NCBI GenBank assembly: GCA_035319185.1
Contig: DATHDF010000090.1
Span: 1-26,762, forward strand
Origin: Fen-1308 sp035319185
GTDB lineage: Bacteria > Nitrospirota > Thermodesulfovibrionia > Thermodesulfovibrionales > Dissulfurispiraceae
DNA length: 26,762 nucleotides
Reading direction: 5' to 3'
The notes under the pieces are model-generated. The model ran no database searches, had not been told where the DNA came from, and saw only the letters and a list, made by a program, of their open reading frames with translations. A program made the translations under genes and the position numbers. This document shows positions 1-6,578 of the stretch, piece after piece. Each line of letters begins with the position of its first letter. Within the stretch, counting starts at the first letter, position 1.

Positions 1-16
1 CACCCTGTTTCTTCAT
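1..16 (-). CDS. 5' end of a cobalamin-riboswitch-controlled gene (partial)
   Basis: Only the first five codons (Met-Lys-Lys-Gln-Gly) lie in the window; the gene continues off the left edge. The ATG is at 16-14 on the minus strand. GGAAGG at 27-22 lies five bases upstream and serves as the ribosome binding site. A Met-Lys-Lys start would suit an exported protein. Its place below a cobalamin riboswitch suggests B12 uptake, cobalt transport or a B12-independent isoenzyme, but the product cannot be identified here. Confidence 0.45.
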
Positions 17-21
17 CCCCA

Positions 22-72
22 CCTTCCATCCGCGGGAAGGAGTCGATCAGAAGCAAAACGCCTGGCTTCTGA
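22..72 (-). promoter_or_regulatory. Riboswitch expression platform: SD-masking hairpin
   Basis: Two hairpins lie between the riboswitch aptamer and the start codon. The first, TCAGAAGC paired with GCTTCTGA (72-65 with 54-47), has an 8-bp stem. The second, CCTTCC paired with GGAAGG (40-35 with 27-22), hides the only good Shine-Dalgarno sequence of the downstream gene. No U-run follows either stem, so control of translation is more likely than termination. This is inferred from pairing by eye. Confidence 0.5.
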
Positions 73-85
73 CTTCTTTCTTTCA

Positions 86-255
86 CATCAGGCAGGTCTT
101 CTGGCTCCCGGATCGTCCTACCTGCCGGCCTTCCCGTCTCATGCTGCAAGACAGTGGCCAAGTCGGCTATCGTCCCCGGTTACAGCGGCGGGACCGCTCC
201 CGGATCGGGCATTGCGCCCTCACGGGATTCCCTATTAAGCGTTTCAGCGCCTGAT
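86..255 (-). ncRNA. Cobalamin (B12) riboswitch aptamer
   Basis: Read on the minus strand, the segment shows the conserved blocks of the cobalamin riboswitch in order: a TTAATAGGGAATCCCGTG-type start, a CCCGCCGCTGTAACCGGGGA block, GCCACTG, a GGGAAGGCCGGCAGG block, and the closing GAGCCAGAAGACCTGCCTG (B12 box). Block order and overall length of about 165 nt match the family. It binds adenosyl- or other cobalamins in the nascent mRNA and normally shuts off expression. The controlled gene starts at position 16 and leaves the window. Confidence 0.95.
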
Positions 256-306
256 GGGTATATTCTCAACATATCCTGCTAAAAAGTCAAACGGATGATA
301 ATGTAT

Positions 307-876
307 TTATGCCACAAGCAACCGCGCTGCTTCTTCTGCCTGCCGCAGCACATTTTCAGGAACTGCATCAACACTCGCCGGACCTATGCCGCATACGCGG
401 ATCAGCCTGGTGTCGCTGAAGCCCAGCCACTTCAGGAACTGCTCATATCTCGGGAAGATATCGGCAAAGAGCGCCTCATCGGGGTTTCCCTGGGTTATGA
501 CGAACACGAGTTTCTTAGGCGACAGGCGGCTCGGCACCGGGTTGGTGTGAAAGTCGGGCTTCAGATAGGAAAAGCTCCTGTCTATGAAAGCCTTCAGCTG
601 GGATGTAATATCCCCGTAATATACGGCAGTTGCGAGCACGACAACGTCGGCTGCACGCACTGCTTCGAGGATCTCTGTCAAGTCGTCCTTGAGCACACAA
701 TGATCGAGCTTGTTTTTGCAGGCGTAGCAAGCCTGGCAACCACGGTAAGCAAGCTTGTTCAGCTCAAAAGTCTTTACCTCGGCCCCGAGCTTTGCAGCGG
801 TTTCGGTGAAGCGATTCGCAATGGTTGCGCTGTTCCCCTTTGTGCGTGGGCTTCCGAGCAGGCTGACTATCTTCAT
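307..876 (-). CDS. Flavodoxin-fold NAD(P)H-dependent FMN reductase / iron-sulfur flavoprotein-like
   Basis: A 189-aa protein of the flavodoxin-like FMN reductase family, probably cytosolic. The N-terminus MKIVSLLGSPRTKGNS is the FMN phosphate-binding loop of this family. Residues 47-60 carry Cys47-x2-Cys50-x2-Cys53-x6-Cys60, which fits the compact cysteine motif of iron-sulfur flavoproteins, although relatives without a cluster have similar spacing. A TAVYYGDITSQLKAFIDR-type segment near residues 83-100 is the usual flavin-contact region. AAGGAGG lies 7 nt before the ATG. It follows the TetR gene on the same strand, and a copy of the TetR operator sits 20 nt upstream, so it is probably the regulator's main target. 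Likely role: reduction of quinones or electrophiles, by analogy with NemR-controlled reductases. Confidence 0.85.
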   Translation of the reverse strand: MKIVSLLGSPRTKGNSATIANRFTETAAKLGAEVKTFELNKLAYRGCQACYACKNKLDHCVLKDDLTEILEAVRAADVVVLATAVYYGDITSQLKAFIDRSFSYLKPDFHTNPVPSRLSPKKLVFVITQGNPDEALFADIFPRYEQFLKWLGFSDTRLIRVCGIGPASVDAVPENVLRQAEEAARLLVA

Positions 877-896
877 TTTACGTCCTCCTTGTAATT

Positions 897-916
897 ATAT
901 TAGACCGGTCGTCTAT
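897..916. promoter_or_regulatory. TetR-family operator, copy 2 (before flavoprotein gene)
   Basis: ATATTAGACCGGTCGTCTAT occurs here and, base for base, at 1531-1550. It contains the inverted repeat TAGAC-N5-GTCTA with a GACCGGTC palindrome inside. The sequence resembles the TAGACC/GGTCTA boxes bound by NemR-type repressors. It lies between the TetR gene and the flavoprotein gene, so the latter probably has its own regulated promoter. Confidence 0.8.
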
Positions 917-932
917 TTAAAGAACAAAAAAA

Positions 933-1523
933 TTATTGCTGCTTCTTCAGCACAGTCGCAAACAGAGTATCGATGAAATCCCGCAGCGGTTGGGGCGACT
1001 TCATCAGCTTTGCCCGCAGGATAGCTCCCTCCAACCCAGAGAGAATGAATCCTGCCAGGACTGCCGGATCGACATCCTTTGTCAGGTCTCCGGCGCGCTG
1101 TGCTTTCCGAAGACAAGCGGCAAAACGTTTTTTCCAGCCACGAAAAATCTCATCGAGACGGGCCCGAAAGCGCTCGTTCTGGTCGGCCAGCTCCTGCGCC
1201 AGGTTGCCGATCAGGCAGCCCTTTGTACACTGGTTTTGCGTGAGGCCCGAAAGCCCGTGCTCAAGGTAATTGCGGATGCGGTTCAGAGGCGGCACCGATT
1301 TGTCGTCAAGGAAGTCGTCGAGCTTCTGGCCGTACTGTTCGGCAAAGTGGTCGATCACCGCCAACCCGAACTCTTCCTTGCTGCCGAAATAGTGATAGAA
1401 CGATCCCTTCGGCACCCCAGCCCGCTTGAGAACTGCGTCAATTCCGGTGGCATTGTATCCGTAGACGGAGATCAGTTCCATACCGATCGAAATGATTTCG
1501 GCTCTTGTATCTCTCTTTCCCAT
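933..1523 (-). CDS. TetR/AcrR family repressor, NemR-like
   Basis: A 196-aa repressor. Residues 1-55 form the TetR helix-turn-helix, ending in the characteristic PKGSFYHYFGSKEEFG. The C-terminal ligand domain follows the NemR pattern, including TKGCLIGNL with Cys103 at the position of the redox-sensing cysteine of E. coli NemR; Cys99 lies four residues before it. The start ATG has AGAGG close upstream, and the 20-nt operator is only 7 nt from the start codon, so it should repress itself and the downstream flavoprotein. By family analogy it may sense quinones, aldehydes or reactive chlorine through Cys103; this is inference. The family call is secure, the ligand is not. Confidence 0.88.
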   Translation of the reverse strand: MGKRDTRAEIISIGMELISVYGYNATGIDAVLKRAGVPKGSFYHYFGSKEEFGLAVIDHFAEQYGQKLDDFLDDKSVPPLNRIRNYLEHGLSGLTQNQCTKGCLIGNLAQELADQNERFRARLDEIFRGWKKRFAACLRKAQRAGDLTKDVDPAVLAGFILSGLEGAILRAKLMKSPQPLRDFIDTLFATVLKKQQ

Positions 1524-1530
1524 GGCCTCT

Positions 1531-1550
1531 ATATTAGACCGGTCGTCTAT
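1531..1550. promoter_or_regulatory. TetR-family operator, copy 1 (autoregulation)
   Basis: Identical over 20 nt to the site at 897-916, with the TAGAC-N5-GTCTA inverted repeat. It ends 7 nt from the TetR start codon, where bound repressor would block transcription of its own gene. Confidence 0.8.
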
Positions 1551-1691
1551 AGGTTGTCAACTGAATTCGACTTTCACCTGATACTCTCCATGCCTTCGGT
1601 AGCGCATCAAGTGCGAATTTCCGTTACAATCTGTTATTTTTGTTCTTATAAAATGTTATGTAAATCAGATCTTGATTATGCACAACCTTGA

Positions 1692-1720
1692 TTGACGGCC
1701 CCTGTGATTCGTGATATTAT
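1692..1720 (+). promoter_or_regulatory. Sigma-70-type promoter for the 1763-2686 gene
   Basis: TTGACG (1692-1697) and TATTAT (1715-1720) are separated by exactly 17 bases. The expected transcription start lies near 1727, giving a short leader of about 35 nt before the TTG start codon. If the downstream gene is a captured cassette starting near 1742, this promoter is resident DNA just outside it. Confidence 0.6.
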
Positions 1721-1762
1721 CAGGAAACTGAACAATATATTGTAGGCTGAAGGAGGGAGACA

Positions 1763-2686
1763 TTGCCCAGAGATTACGAAAGGGATGTCTGCGAAGTTTG
1801 TAATGATCAGCAGGCGTCGACCATGCCCTCCAATATCGATGGTGTTCATCAGAATTGCCCTCGTTGCGGAGAATTCAAAGTCTCAGGAACAGCTAATTCA
1901 ATAATGCGGCAGGGGTTGGGTAAGGATAAGCGTGCACGAATTTCCGGATGGGTACGCGAGCAGAATCGAGCAGGCGCAGTCCCCATAATTACAACAGACA
2001 ACATGCCCAAGATCCTAGCTCGCCCGCTTCCCTCTGTGGCTGATCGCGCAACAGCGCTGCTGATTGAGGCTGAACGTGGTCTGAACAATTTGGGAGATCG
2101 CTTCAATATCAACGACCCAAGATTCTTGGCTGCAACCTACTCATCAGATCAGAAAGATGTCATTTTCTTGCTTAGCCTTTTGAAAGATCAACGTCTAGCC
2201 GAGGTGAAGGAAATGGGCGGCGGAAGCGAAATCTTGCCACTCGGGTACATACGACTTGACGAAGTAAGGAGACGCACCTCGAGTTCATCGCAAGGCTTTG
2301 TCGCCATGTGGTTCCATGAAGACCTTGATCAGATCTACTCAACTGGATTTGAGGCGGGCGTGTTCAAGGCAGGTTACGATCCTATTCGCATAGATAGAGT
2401 GGAACACATAAACAAGATCGATGACGAAATCATCAAGCAGATAAATGCGTCGAGGTTTGTCGTCGCCGATTTCACAGGACATCGGGGCGGTGTCTACTTT
2501 GAGGCAGGTTATGCCTTGGGCTTCGGGATTCCAGTCTTCTGGACTTGCAGAAAAGATGATATGGATGAATTGCATTTCGACATCCGGCAATTCAACTGTA
2601 TTGATTGGGCGACGCCAGAGGAATTAGCCAGTCGCTTGAGCGTGCGACTCGAAGCAGTGCTTGGTCCAGGGCCAAATATAGTATGA
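1763..2686 (+). CDS. Zinc-ribbon protein with C-terminal nucleoside 2-deoxyribosyltransferase-like domain
   Basis: A 307-aa protein with a TTG start; AAGGAGGG lies seven bases before it. Residues 10-35 hold a Cys10-x2-Cys13 ... Cys32-x2-Cys35 zinc ribbon. Residues 40-170 are helical and unrecognised. Residues 178-285 look like a nucleoside 2-deoxyribosyltransferase/TIR-like Rossmann fold: QGFVAMWF, then IDDEIIKQINASRFVVADFTG with Asp236, then GGVYFEAGYALGFGIPVFW with Glu247 at the place of the catalytic glutamate of deoxyribosyltransferases, and HFDIRQFN. Similar folds serve as N-glycosidase effectors in some retron and antiphage systems, so a nucleotide-targeting role is plausible but unproven. 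An attC-like site begins 19 nt after the stop, which suggests a mobile gene cassette. No partner gene is visible. Confidence 0.7.
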   Translation: MPRDYERDVCEVCNDQQASTMPSNIDGVHQNCPRCGEFKVSGTANSIMRQGLGKDKRARISGWVREQNRAGAVPIITTDNMPKILARPLPSVADRATALLIEAERGLNNLGDRFNINDPRFLAATYSSDQKDVIFLLSLLKDQRLAEVKEMGGGSEILPLGYIRLDEVRRRTSSSSQGFVAMWFHEDLDQIYSTGFEAGVFKAGYDPIRIDRVEHINKIDDEIIKQINASRFVVADFTGHRGGVYFEAGYALGFGIPVFWTCRKDDMDELHFDIRQFNCIDWATPEELASRLSVRLEAVLGPGPNIV

Positions 2687-2705
2687 GGAACGATGTCACA
2701 AGGCC

Positions 2706-2762
2706 GCCTAACGAATCGCCGCAGCGGACGCCGTACAGACACCGCTGGGCTTTACGTTAAAA
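2706..2762 (+). mobile_element. Integron attC-like recombination site
   Basis: The site has the full attC layout in the cassette orientation: R'' GCCTAAC (2706-2712), a 5-nt spacer, L'' GCCGCAGCGG, a terminal segment of about 14 nt, L' CCGCTGGGC, a 5-nt spacer TTTAC, and R' GTTAAAA (2756-2762). L'' and L' are perfect complements except for one extra G in L'', the extrahelical base typical of attC. R' keeps the GTTRRR part of GTTRRRY but not the final pyrimidine, so the site may be partly decayed. No integrase gene or second attC was found. Confidence 0.65.
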
Positions 2763-3070
2763 GACCGAGACAATATGCGCAGGCTCTTAATCATATCGAT
2801 TTTCCATCCACTGGCTTTTGAATAAGGATTAGCCGAGTCACAACTGGAGCCAATTCTAAAGCTCCGCGATAATAATAGCATTGCAATCCAGCAACGAACC
2901 AAGACGAGCAATGCGGCGAGATCTATCCGTCACAACGAAGCTCCCTGTTGAAAATAATCTCTCCGATACAGACAAGGATGATATTTTTTATAAGTTCTAT
3001 ACAACCTATAGGGACGGAATAATTAATTAGCGGCTCGCACCTGTTTCACCATTCTCTCTGCTGCGGGCGA
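2763..3070. other. Gene-free stretch after the attC-like site
   Basis: No credible coding region on either strand. A small GGAGC/GCTCC hairpin occurs near 2847-2866. The DNA is AT-richer than its neighbours and looks like decayed accessory sequence between the attC-like site and the group II intron remnant. Confidence 0.4.
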
Positions 3071-3141
3071 ATCGGGTGAGGGACGGCATCTCACCGTCCC
3101 TCCCTACACCACCCGCATGCGAGTCCGCACGGAGCGGTTCG
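3071..3141 (-). mobile_element. Group II intron 3' end remnant (domains V and VI)
   Basis: On the minus strand, 3140-3107 folds like domain V: a 7-bp lower helix starting ACCGCTC, a two-base bulge on the 3' side, a 5-bp upper helix GTGCG/CGCAT and a 4-nt loop. The following 3105-3071 folds like domain VI, with a GGGACGG/CCGTCCC stem, an unpaired TCA whose A lies 7-8 nt before a 3' end reading CCCGAT(T), and the terminal AY of group II introns. The wording GAACCGC...GGTGGTGTAGGGAGGG is familiar from intron 3' ends downstream of maturase genes. No reverse transcriptase or earlier intron domain is left, so the element is dead. Confidence 0.5.
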
Positions 3142-3345
3142 CAGGAGCTATCGGGCCGCAGCCGGCTAGGGGTCAAGGACGGATGGGTCAAGTCTTGAAA
3201 TATTAGTTCCCACGGTGCTGACTTTCGCCCAATAAAGCCTCGTTGCACTAGCACTCCGAAAGTTGATTGCCGGTAGAAATTGTCTGTCTTGAACTGCCGT
3301 GTTCTAGTGAGGGTTTTTGTGAGAAACTGCATCTGGGCCTGCCCG

Positions 3346-3522
3346 TCAGCTGAATATCCTGGCTATCTCTTTAGCGGCATTGTCTGTACATTTCGACTTA
3401 TCGATATGAGTCGGCACCGGATAAACAACGAACCCCTTTTTGCAGGAGAGGTCTCCTAGTGCATTCCAGAAATCCCTTTCAGGCTTGCATTTTGAAACAA
3501 TCGCTTTCAAATTGCAAGGTAA
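3346..3522 (-). pseudogene. 3' fragment of an unidentified protein gene
   Basis: An open frame of 58 codons with no start codon, closed upstream by TAG and ending in TGA. Its product includes KPERDFWNALGDLSCKKG and VVYPVPTHIDKSKCTDNAAK, ending KEIARIFS, which has the composition of a real protein C-terminus. Further possible coding pieces lie upstream on the same strand to about 3585, but in other frames, as expected of a frameshifted and truncated gene. I do not recognise the family. It sits in the decayed stretch with the intron remnant. Confidence 0.4.
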
Positions 3523-3694
3523 CTATTATGCCGGAAAAGTATTGAGGGTCGGACTTTCAACTTCTTCCAAATCGCAAAGCGTTTGAGATTCATTAAGAAT
3601 TCCGGCCCGGCACCGAAGAAGAAATTGACTGAGATTTGAAAATTTCGACCCGAGTCTTCATGCTGAGTTATAATATTACTTTGTGAATATCACA

Positions 3695-3796
3695 ATGAAC
3701 GCACCTGGGGATAAATCCATAAAACATCTCATAACGAGTCGGCTTGTCTTTAACCCCGCTGACGTAGCATATAAGGCCGGCGAGGTAACCCTGTGA
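3695..3796 (+). CDS. Small ORF (33 aa) translationally coupled to the helicase gene
   Basis: ATG at 3695 opens 33 codons (MNAPGDKSIKHLITSRLVFN and 13 more) that stop at TGA 3794-3796, inside the GTG start of the helicase (GTGA overlap). No good ribosome binding site precedes it. A TATAAT hexamer lies at 3669-3674, about 20 nt upstream, but without a well-spaced -35. It could be a leader peptide that delivers ribosomes to the helicase start, or chance. No family recognised. Confidence 0.3.
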   Translation: MNAPGDKSIKHLITSRLVFNPADVAYKAGEVTL

Positions 3797-5688
3797 TAAC
3801 AGCCGGGCTCAACAAGCAGCAAAGAGAGGCTGTCGAACACTTCGGGTCGCCACTGCTCGTGCTCGCGGGCGCCGGATCGGGAAAGACGAAGGTGATAACC
3901 ACCAAGATCGCGTGGCTGATAAAAGAAAAGGGCATCAAGCCGAACAGGATACTGGCGATCACTTTTACCAAAAAGGCTGCGCGAGAGATGCAGGAGAGGG
4001 TAGAGCGGCTGCTTTCCGTAAAGCCTAAATGGATATCCACATTCCATTCTTTTTGCGTGAGGGTGCTGCGCGAGAACATATCGGCGCTCGAACGTAACTA
4101 CGATAAAAACTTCGCCATCTATGACGAGCATGACAGCATAAAGATGATAAAGGAGATCATGCGGGAAGGCGGGATGGACATCAAGCACGCCGACTCGGCA
4201 AGGGGAGTCATCTCCAGGGCCAAGCAGGATTACCGCGGGGACATCGTCGATTACATCGCAAGTCTTCCTTATCCGATGTCAGGCTTTGCACCGGTTGCAG
4301 CTCAGTATCTTGCCGAAATGGAAAAGAGCAACGCGCTGGATTACGACGACATCATCTATCTCGCCGTCGATCTTCTGTCGCGGAAGCCCGATCTCCGGAG
4401 TCATTGGCAGGAAAGGTTCGACTACATTCTGGTAGACGAATACCAGGATACAAACAGGATACAGTACCTGCTGATTAATCTGCTCATCGGTGAAAAGGGT
4501 GACATCTGCGTTGTCGGTGACCCCCAGCAGTGCATTTATACATGGAGGGGTGCACATCCGCTCAACATACTGAACTTCACGAAGGACTTCAGCGCAGCTG
4601 AGACGAAACTCGAAAAGAATTATAGGTCAACTAAAAAGATCCTTGCGGTTGCCAACAAGATTATTGCGAAGGCCGACACGATGTGGGAGGGCAGGATCCT
4701 TCAGCTCTCGACCGACCGAAGGGATGAAGGAGAGGTCGTTTATACAAAGAACAGTGACAATATCGCTGAATGCGGCTATGTTGCATCAAAGATAAGGAAG
4801 CTGATCGACCTGGGATACCAATATTCGGACATGGCCGTGCTTATGCGGATGTCATTCGTGTCGCGCGGCTTCGAACATACCTTTATGAACAATGGCATCC
4901 CATACGAAATCATAGGCGGAGCTGCCTTCTACGAGCGGGCAGAGGTAAAAGACCTTCTTGCATATCTGCGCCTGATGCTTAACCGCAAGGACAGGACCGC
5001 CTTTGAAAGGAGCATCAACGCGCCGCCTCGCTCGATCGGCACCAAGACGCTGTCGAACATCAGAGAGCATTTTGCCGACGACTGGATCCAGGCCCTGCGC
5101 GACACAAAACTGCCTTCCAAGCAGCGGGCCCATGCAGACCGGTTTGCTACGCTTATCGAATCATATTCTCTAACGGTTGACGACAAGCCTTACACGGCGC
5201 TGATGGAGCTGCTCCATGACATCCGATATGAGGAATATCTGGCGATGCACTACAAGGAGGATTTCGAAGAGAGGCAGGGTAACATATCGGAACTTGTTAA
5301 TGTATTGAAGGCACTAGAAATGGAGGGCAAACCCTTTTCGCAATTCCTGGAGGACACCATTCTAGCCTCGGAGCAGGACAAGATTGGGCCCTCCGACTCC
5401 GTGAAGGTAATGACCGTGCATGCGGCAAAGGGGCTGGAATTCCCAGTCATATTTGTAGCGGCGCTGGAAGAATCGATTTTTCCGTCTGCGCGCTCACTAG
5501 ATAATTATCAGGCACTGGAGGAGGAGAGGCGGCTATTCTATGTGGCCGTGACACGGGCCAAGGAGAGGCTCTACCTAAGTTCGGCCTCTTATCGCAAACG
5601 GTATGGAGATGCAATCTATGCAACAAGGTCAAGATATATCGAGGAAATAGAGGACGATATCCCTACCGTGCAGAATATCTCGTACTGA
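3793..5688 (+). CDS. UvrD/PcrA/Rep-type superfamily 1A DNA helicase
   Basis: A 631-aa ATP-dependent 3'-5' DNA helicase of the UvrD/PcrA class. All motifs are present in order: Walker A GAGSGKT (26-32), motif Ia ITFTKKAAREMQERV, motif II VDEYQDTN, motif III GDPQQCIYTWRGA, motif IV ENYRST, motif V VMTVHAAKGLEFPVIF and motif VI EEERRLFYVAVTRAKERLYL. It ends soon after motif VI, so it lacks the C-terminal extension of PcrA/UvrD (usually about 720 aa) used for RNA polymerase contact. The GTG start overlaps the stop of a 33-aa ORF, with GAGG seven bases upstream. It meets the GH108 gene tail to tail with no gap. Likely role: repair or replication-fork maintenance. Confidence 0.93.
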   Translation: MITAGLNKQQREAVEHFGSPLLVLAGAGSGKTKVITTKIAWLIKEKGIKPNRILAITFTKKAAREMQERVERLLSVKPKWISTFHSFCVRVLRENISALERNYDKNFAIYDEHDSIKMIKEIMREGGMDIKHADSARGVISRAKQDYRGDIVDYIASLPYPMSGFAPVAAQYLAEMEKSNALDYDDIIYLAVDLLSRKPDLRSHWQERFDYILVDEYQDTNRIQYLLINLLIGEKGDICVVGDPQQCIYTWRGAHPLNILNFTKDFSAAETKLEKNYRSTKKILAVANKIIAKADTMWEGRILQLSTDRRDEGEVVYTKNSDNIAECGYVASKIRKLIDLGYQYSDMAVLMRMSFVSRGFEHTFMNNGIPYEIIGGAAFYERAEVKDLLAYLRLMLNRKDRTAFERSINAPPRSIGTKTLSNIREHFADDWIQALRDTKLPSKQRAHADRFATLIESYSLTVDDKPYTALMELLHDIRYEEYLAMHYKEDFEERQGNISELVNVLKALEMEGKPFSQFLEDTILASEQDKIGPSDSVKVMTVHAAKGLEFPVIFVAALEESIFPSARSLDNYQALEEERRLFYVAVTRAKERLYLSSASYRKRYGDAIYATRSRYIEEIEDDIPTVQNISY

Positions 5689-6462
5689 TCAGGATAGGGA
5701 TGCGGTCTTTGCGCTTTCTGCAGACGCGATCTTCGTCTGTTCGGCCTGCCCGGACCTGGAATATTCTGCAGCAATTATCCTCAGGTTGTTCACCCGATTC
5801 ATCCAGCCATTGAGATACTTGCCGTATCTTTCGGGCCGCAGCGAGGCCAGCCTGAGGTAGCGCTGCTCTCTGATCCTCAGATATGCATCCAAGTCTCCGC
5901 CTGACTGTTTGAGGATCTTTCTCGCAGCAGCCGGGCTGTTGACGAACGTATCAAAATGGATAACACTCAGCGGATAAGAAAGCGAGGATGCGCCGGATTT
6001 CTCCCACATTTTTTTGTAGATCTCTTCAGCCTGCGCCCTGGTAATGTTCCTGATGTCGCCCGTGTAGCCGTATTGTTTTGCAGTGGATTGCAGAATGCCC
6101 ATTTTGGAAGGTGCCCTTCCGCCGTCCATCTTTACATATGAGGTCCCTTCGTGTTTCATGACGACCTTCAGGATATTCTTAAAGTCTGTGCCGGCTTGCG
6201 TCTTAGTTGAGACTGCCGGTATCGGCTGGTTCCTCTGTGCAGGCGCAGCAGCAGCGGGGCTGAAGGCGTCCTTCCCGAAGAAATCTATGCGCATATGCTC
6301 AAGCCTTGCAAGCGCAGGCTGTGCATCGCTCATGTGCTTGAAGGCGGCATTGAACGCATCATCAAAAGAATACTTCTGTTTTTTTGTAGAAGCCGGCCGC
6401 GTCTGTTTCTGAGAAGTAGCGCTCTCCGCAGTCTTTTCTACTTTTGGTGTGCGATAAGACAT
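5689..6462 (-). CDS. GH108-type muramidase with peptidoglycan-binding C-terminus
   Basis: A 257-aa protein. Residues 1-90 are basic, Ala/Thr/Lys-rich and probably disordered. Residues 92-200 match the glycoside hydrolase 108 lysozyme family: VMKHEGTSYVKMDGG with Glu105 as the expected catalytic acid, then MGILQSTAKQYGYTG, and a FDTFVNSPAAARKILKQSGG block typical of the family. The segment LRPERYGKYLNGWMNRVNNL matches the associated PG_binding_3 region. No signal peptide is visible, so export would need a holin or another route, as in phage endolysins or the ZliS secretion-activator type. GAGAGGG precedes the ATG by 8 nt. Convergent and adjacent to the helicase gene. Confidence 0.82.
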   Translation of the reverse strand: MSYRTPKVEKTAESATSQKQTRPASTKKQKYSFDDAFNAAFKHMSDAQPALARLEHMRIDFFGKDAFSPAAAAPAQRNQPIPAVSTKTQAGTDFKNILKVVMKHEGTSYVKMDGGRAPSKMGILQSTAKQYGYTGDIRNITRAQAEEIYKKMWEKSGASSLSYPLSVIHFDTFVNSPAAARKILKQSGGDLDAYLRIREQRYLRLASLRPERYGKYLNGWMNRVNNLRIIAAEYSRSGQAEQTKIASAESAKTASLS

Positions 6463-6540
6463 GTATAAACCCTCTCAGTCTTGCAGTTCCTGTTTAATTG
6501 TATCACAGAAAACGCCGGTAAATACATGCGGCAGGCTTAA

Positions 6541-6565
6541 GGGGAGCGGTTTTCAGGCCGCTCCC
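6541..6565 (-). terminator. Probable terminator hairpin of the ferritin-like gene
   Basis: GGGAGCGG pairs with CCGCTCCC around an 8-9-nt loop, 14 nt past the stop codon of the minus-strand gene. The U-run is poor (CCTTAAG), so termination may be inefficient. Confidence 0.5.
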
Positions 6566-6578
6566 TTGTGGTTTAAGC

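Noticed and set aside
936..1691. 251-aa open frame on the plus strand opposite the TetR gene
   Set aside because: It is the antisense of a clear TetR gene and has no recognisable domain or ribosome site.
3027..3332. 101-aa minus-strand open frame over the intron remnant
   Set aside because: It runs through structured RNA-like sequence, and its product resembles no maturase or other protein.
1763..3690. Retron built around the NDT-like protein
   Set aside because: Retrons need a reverse transcriptase gene and msr/msd RNA; neither is visible between 1551 and 3790.
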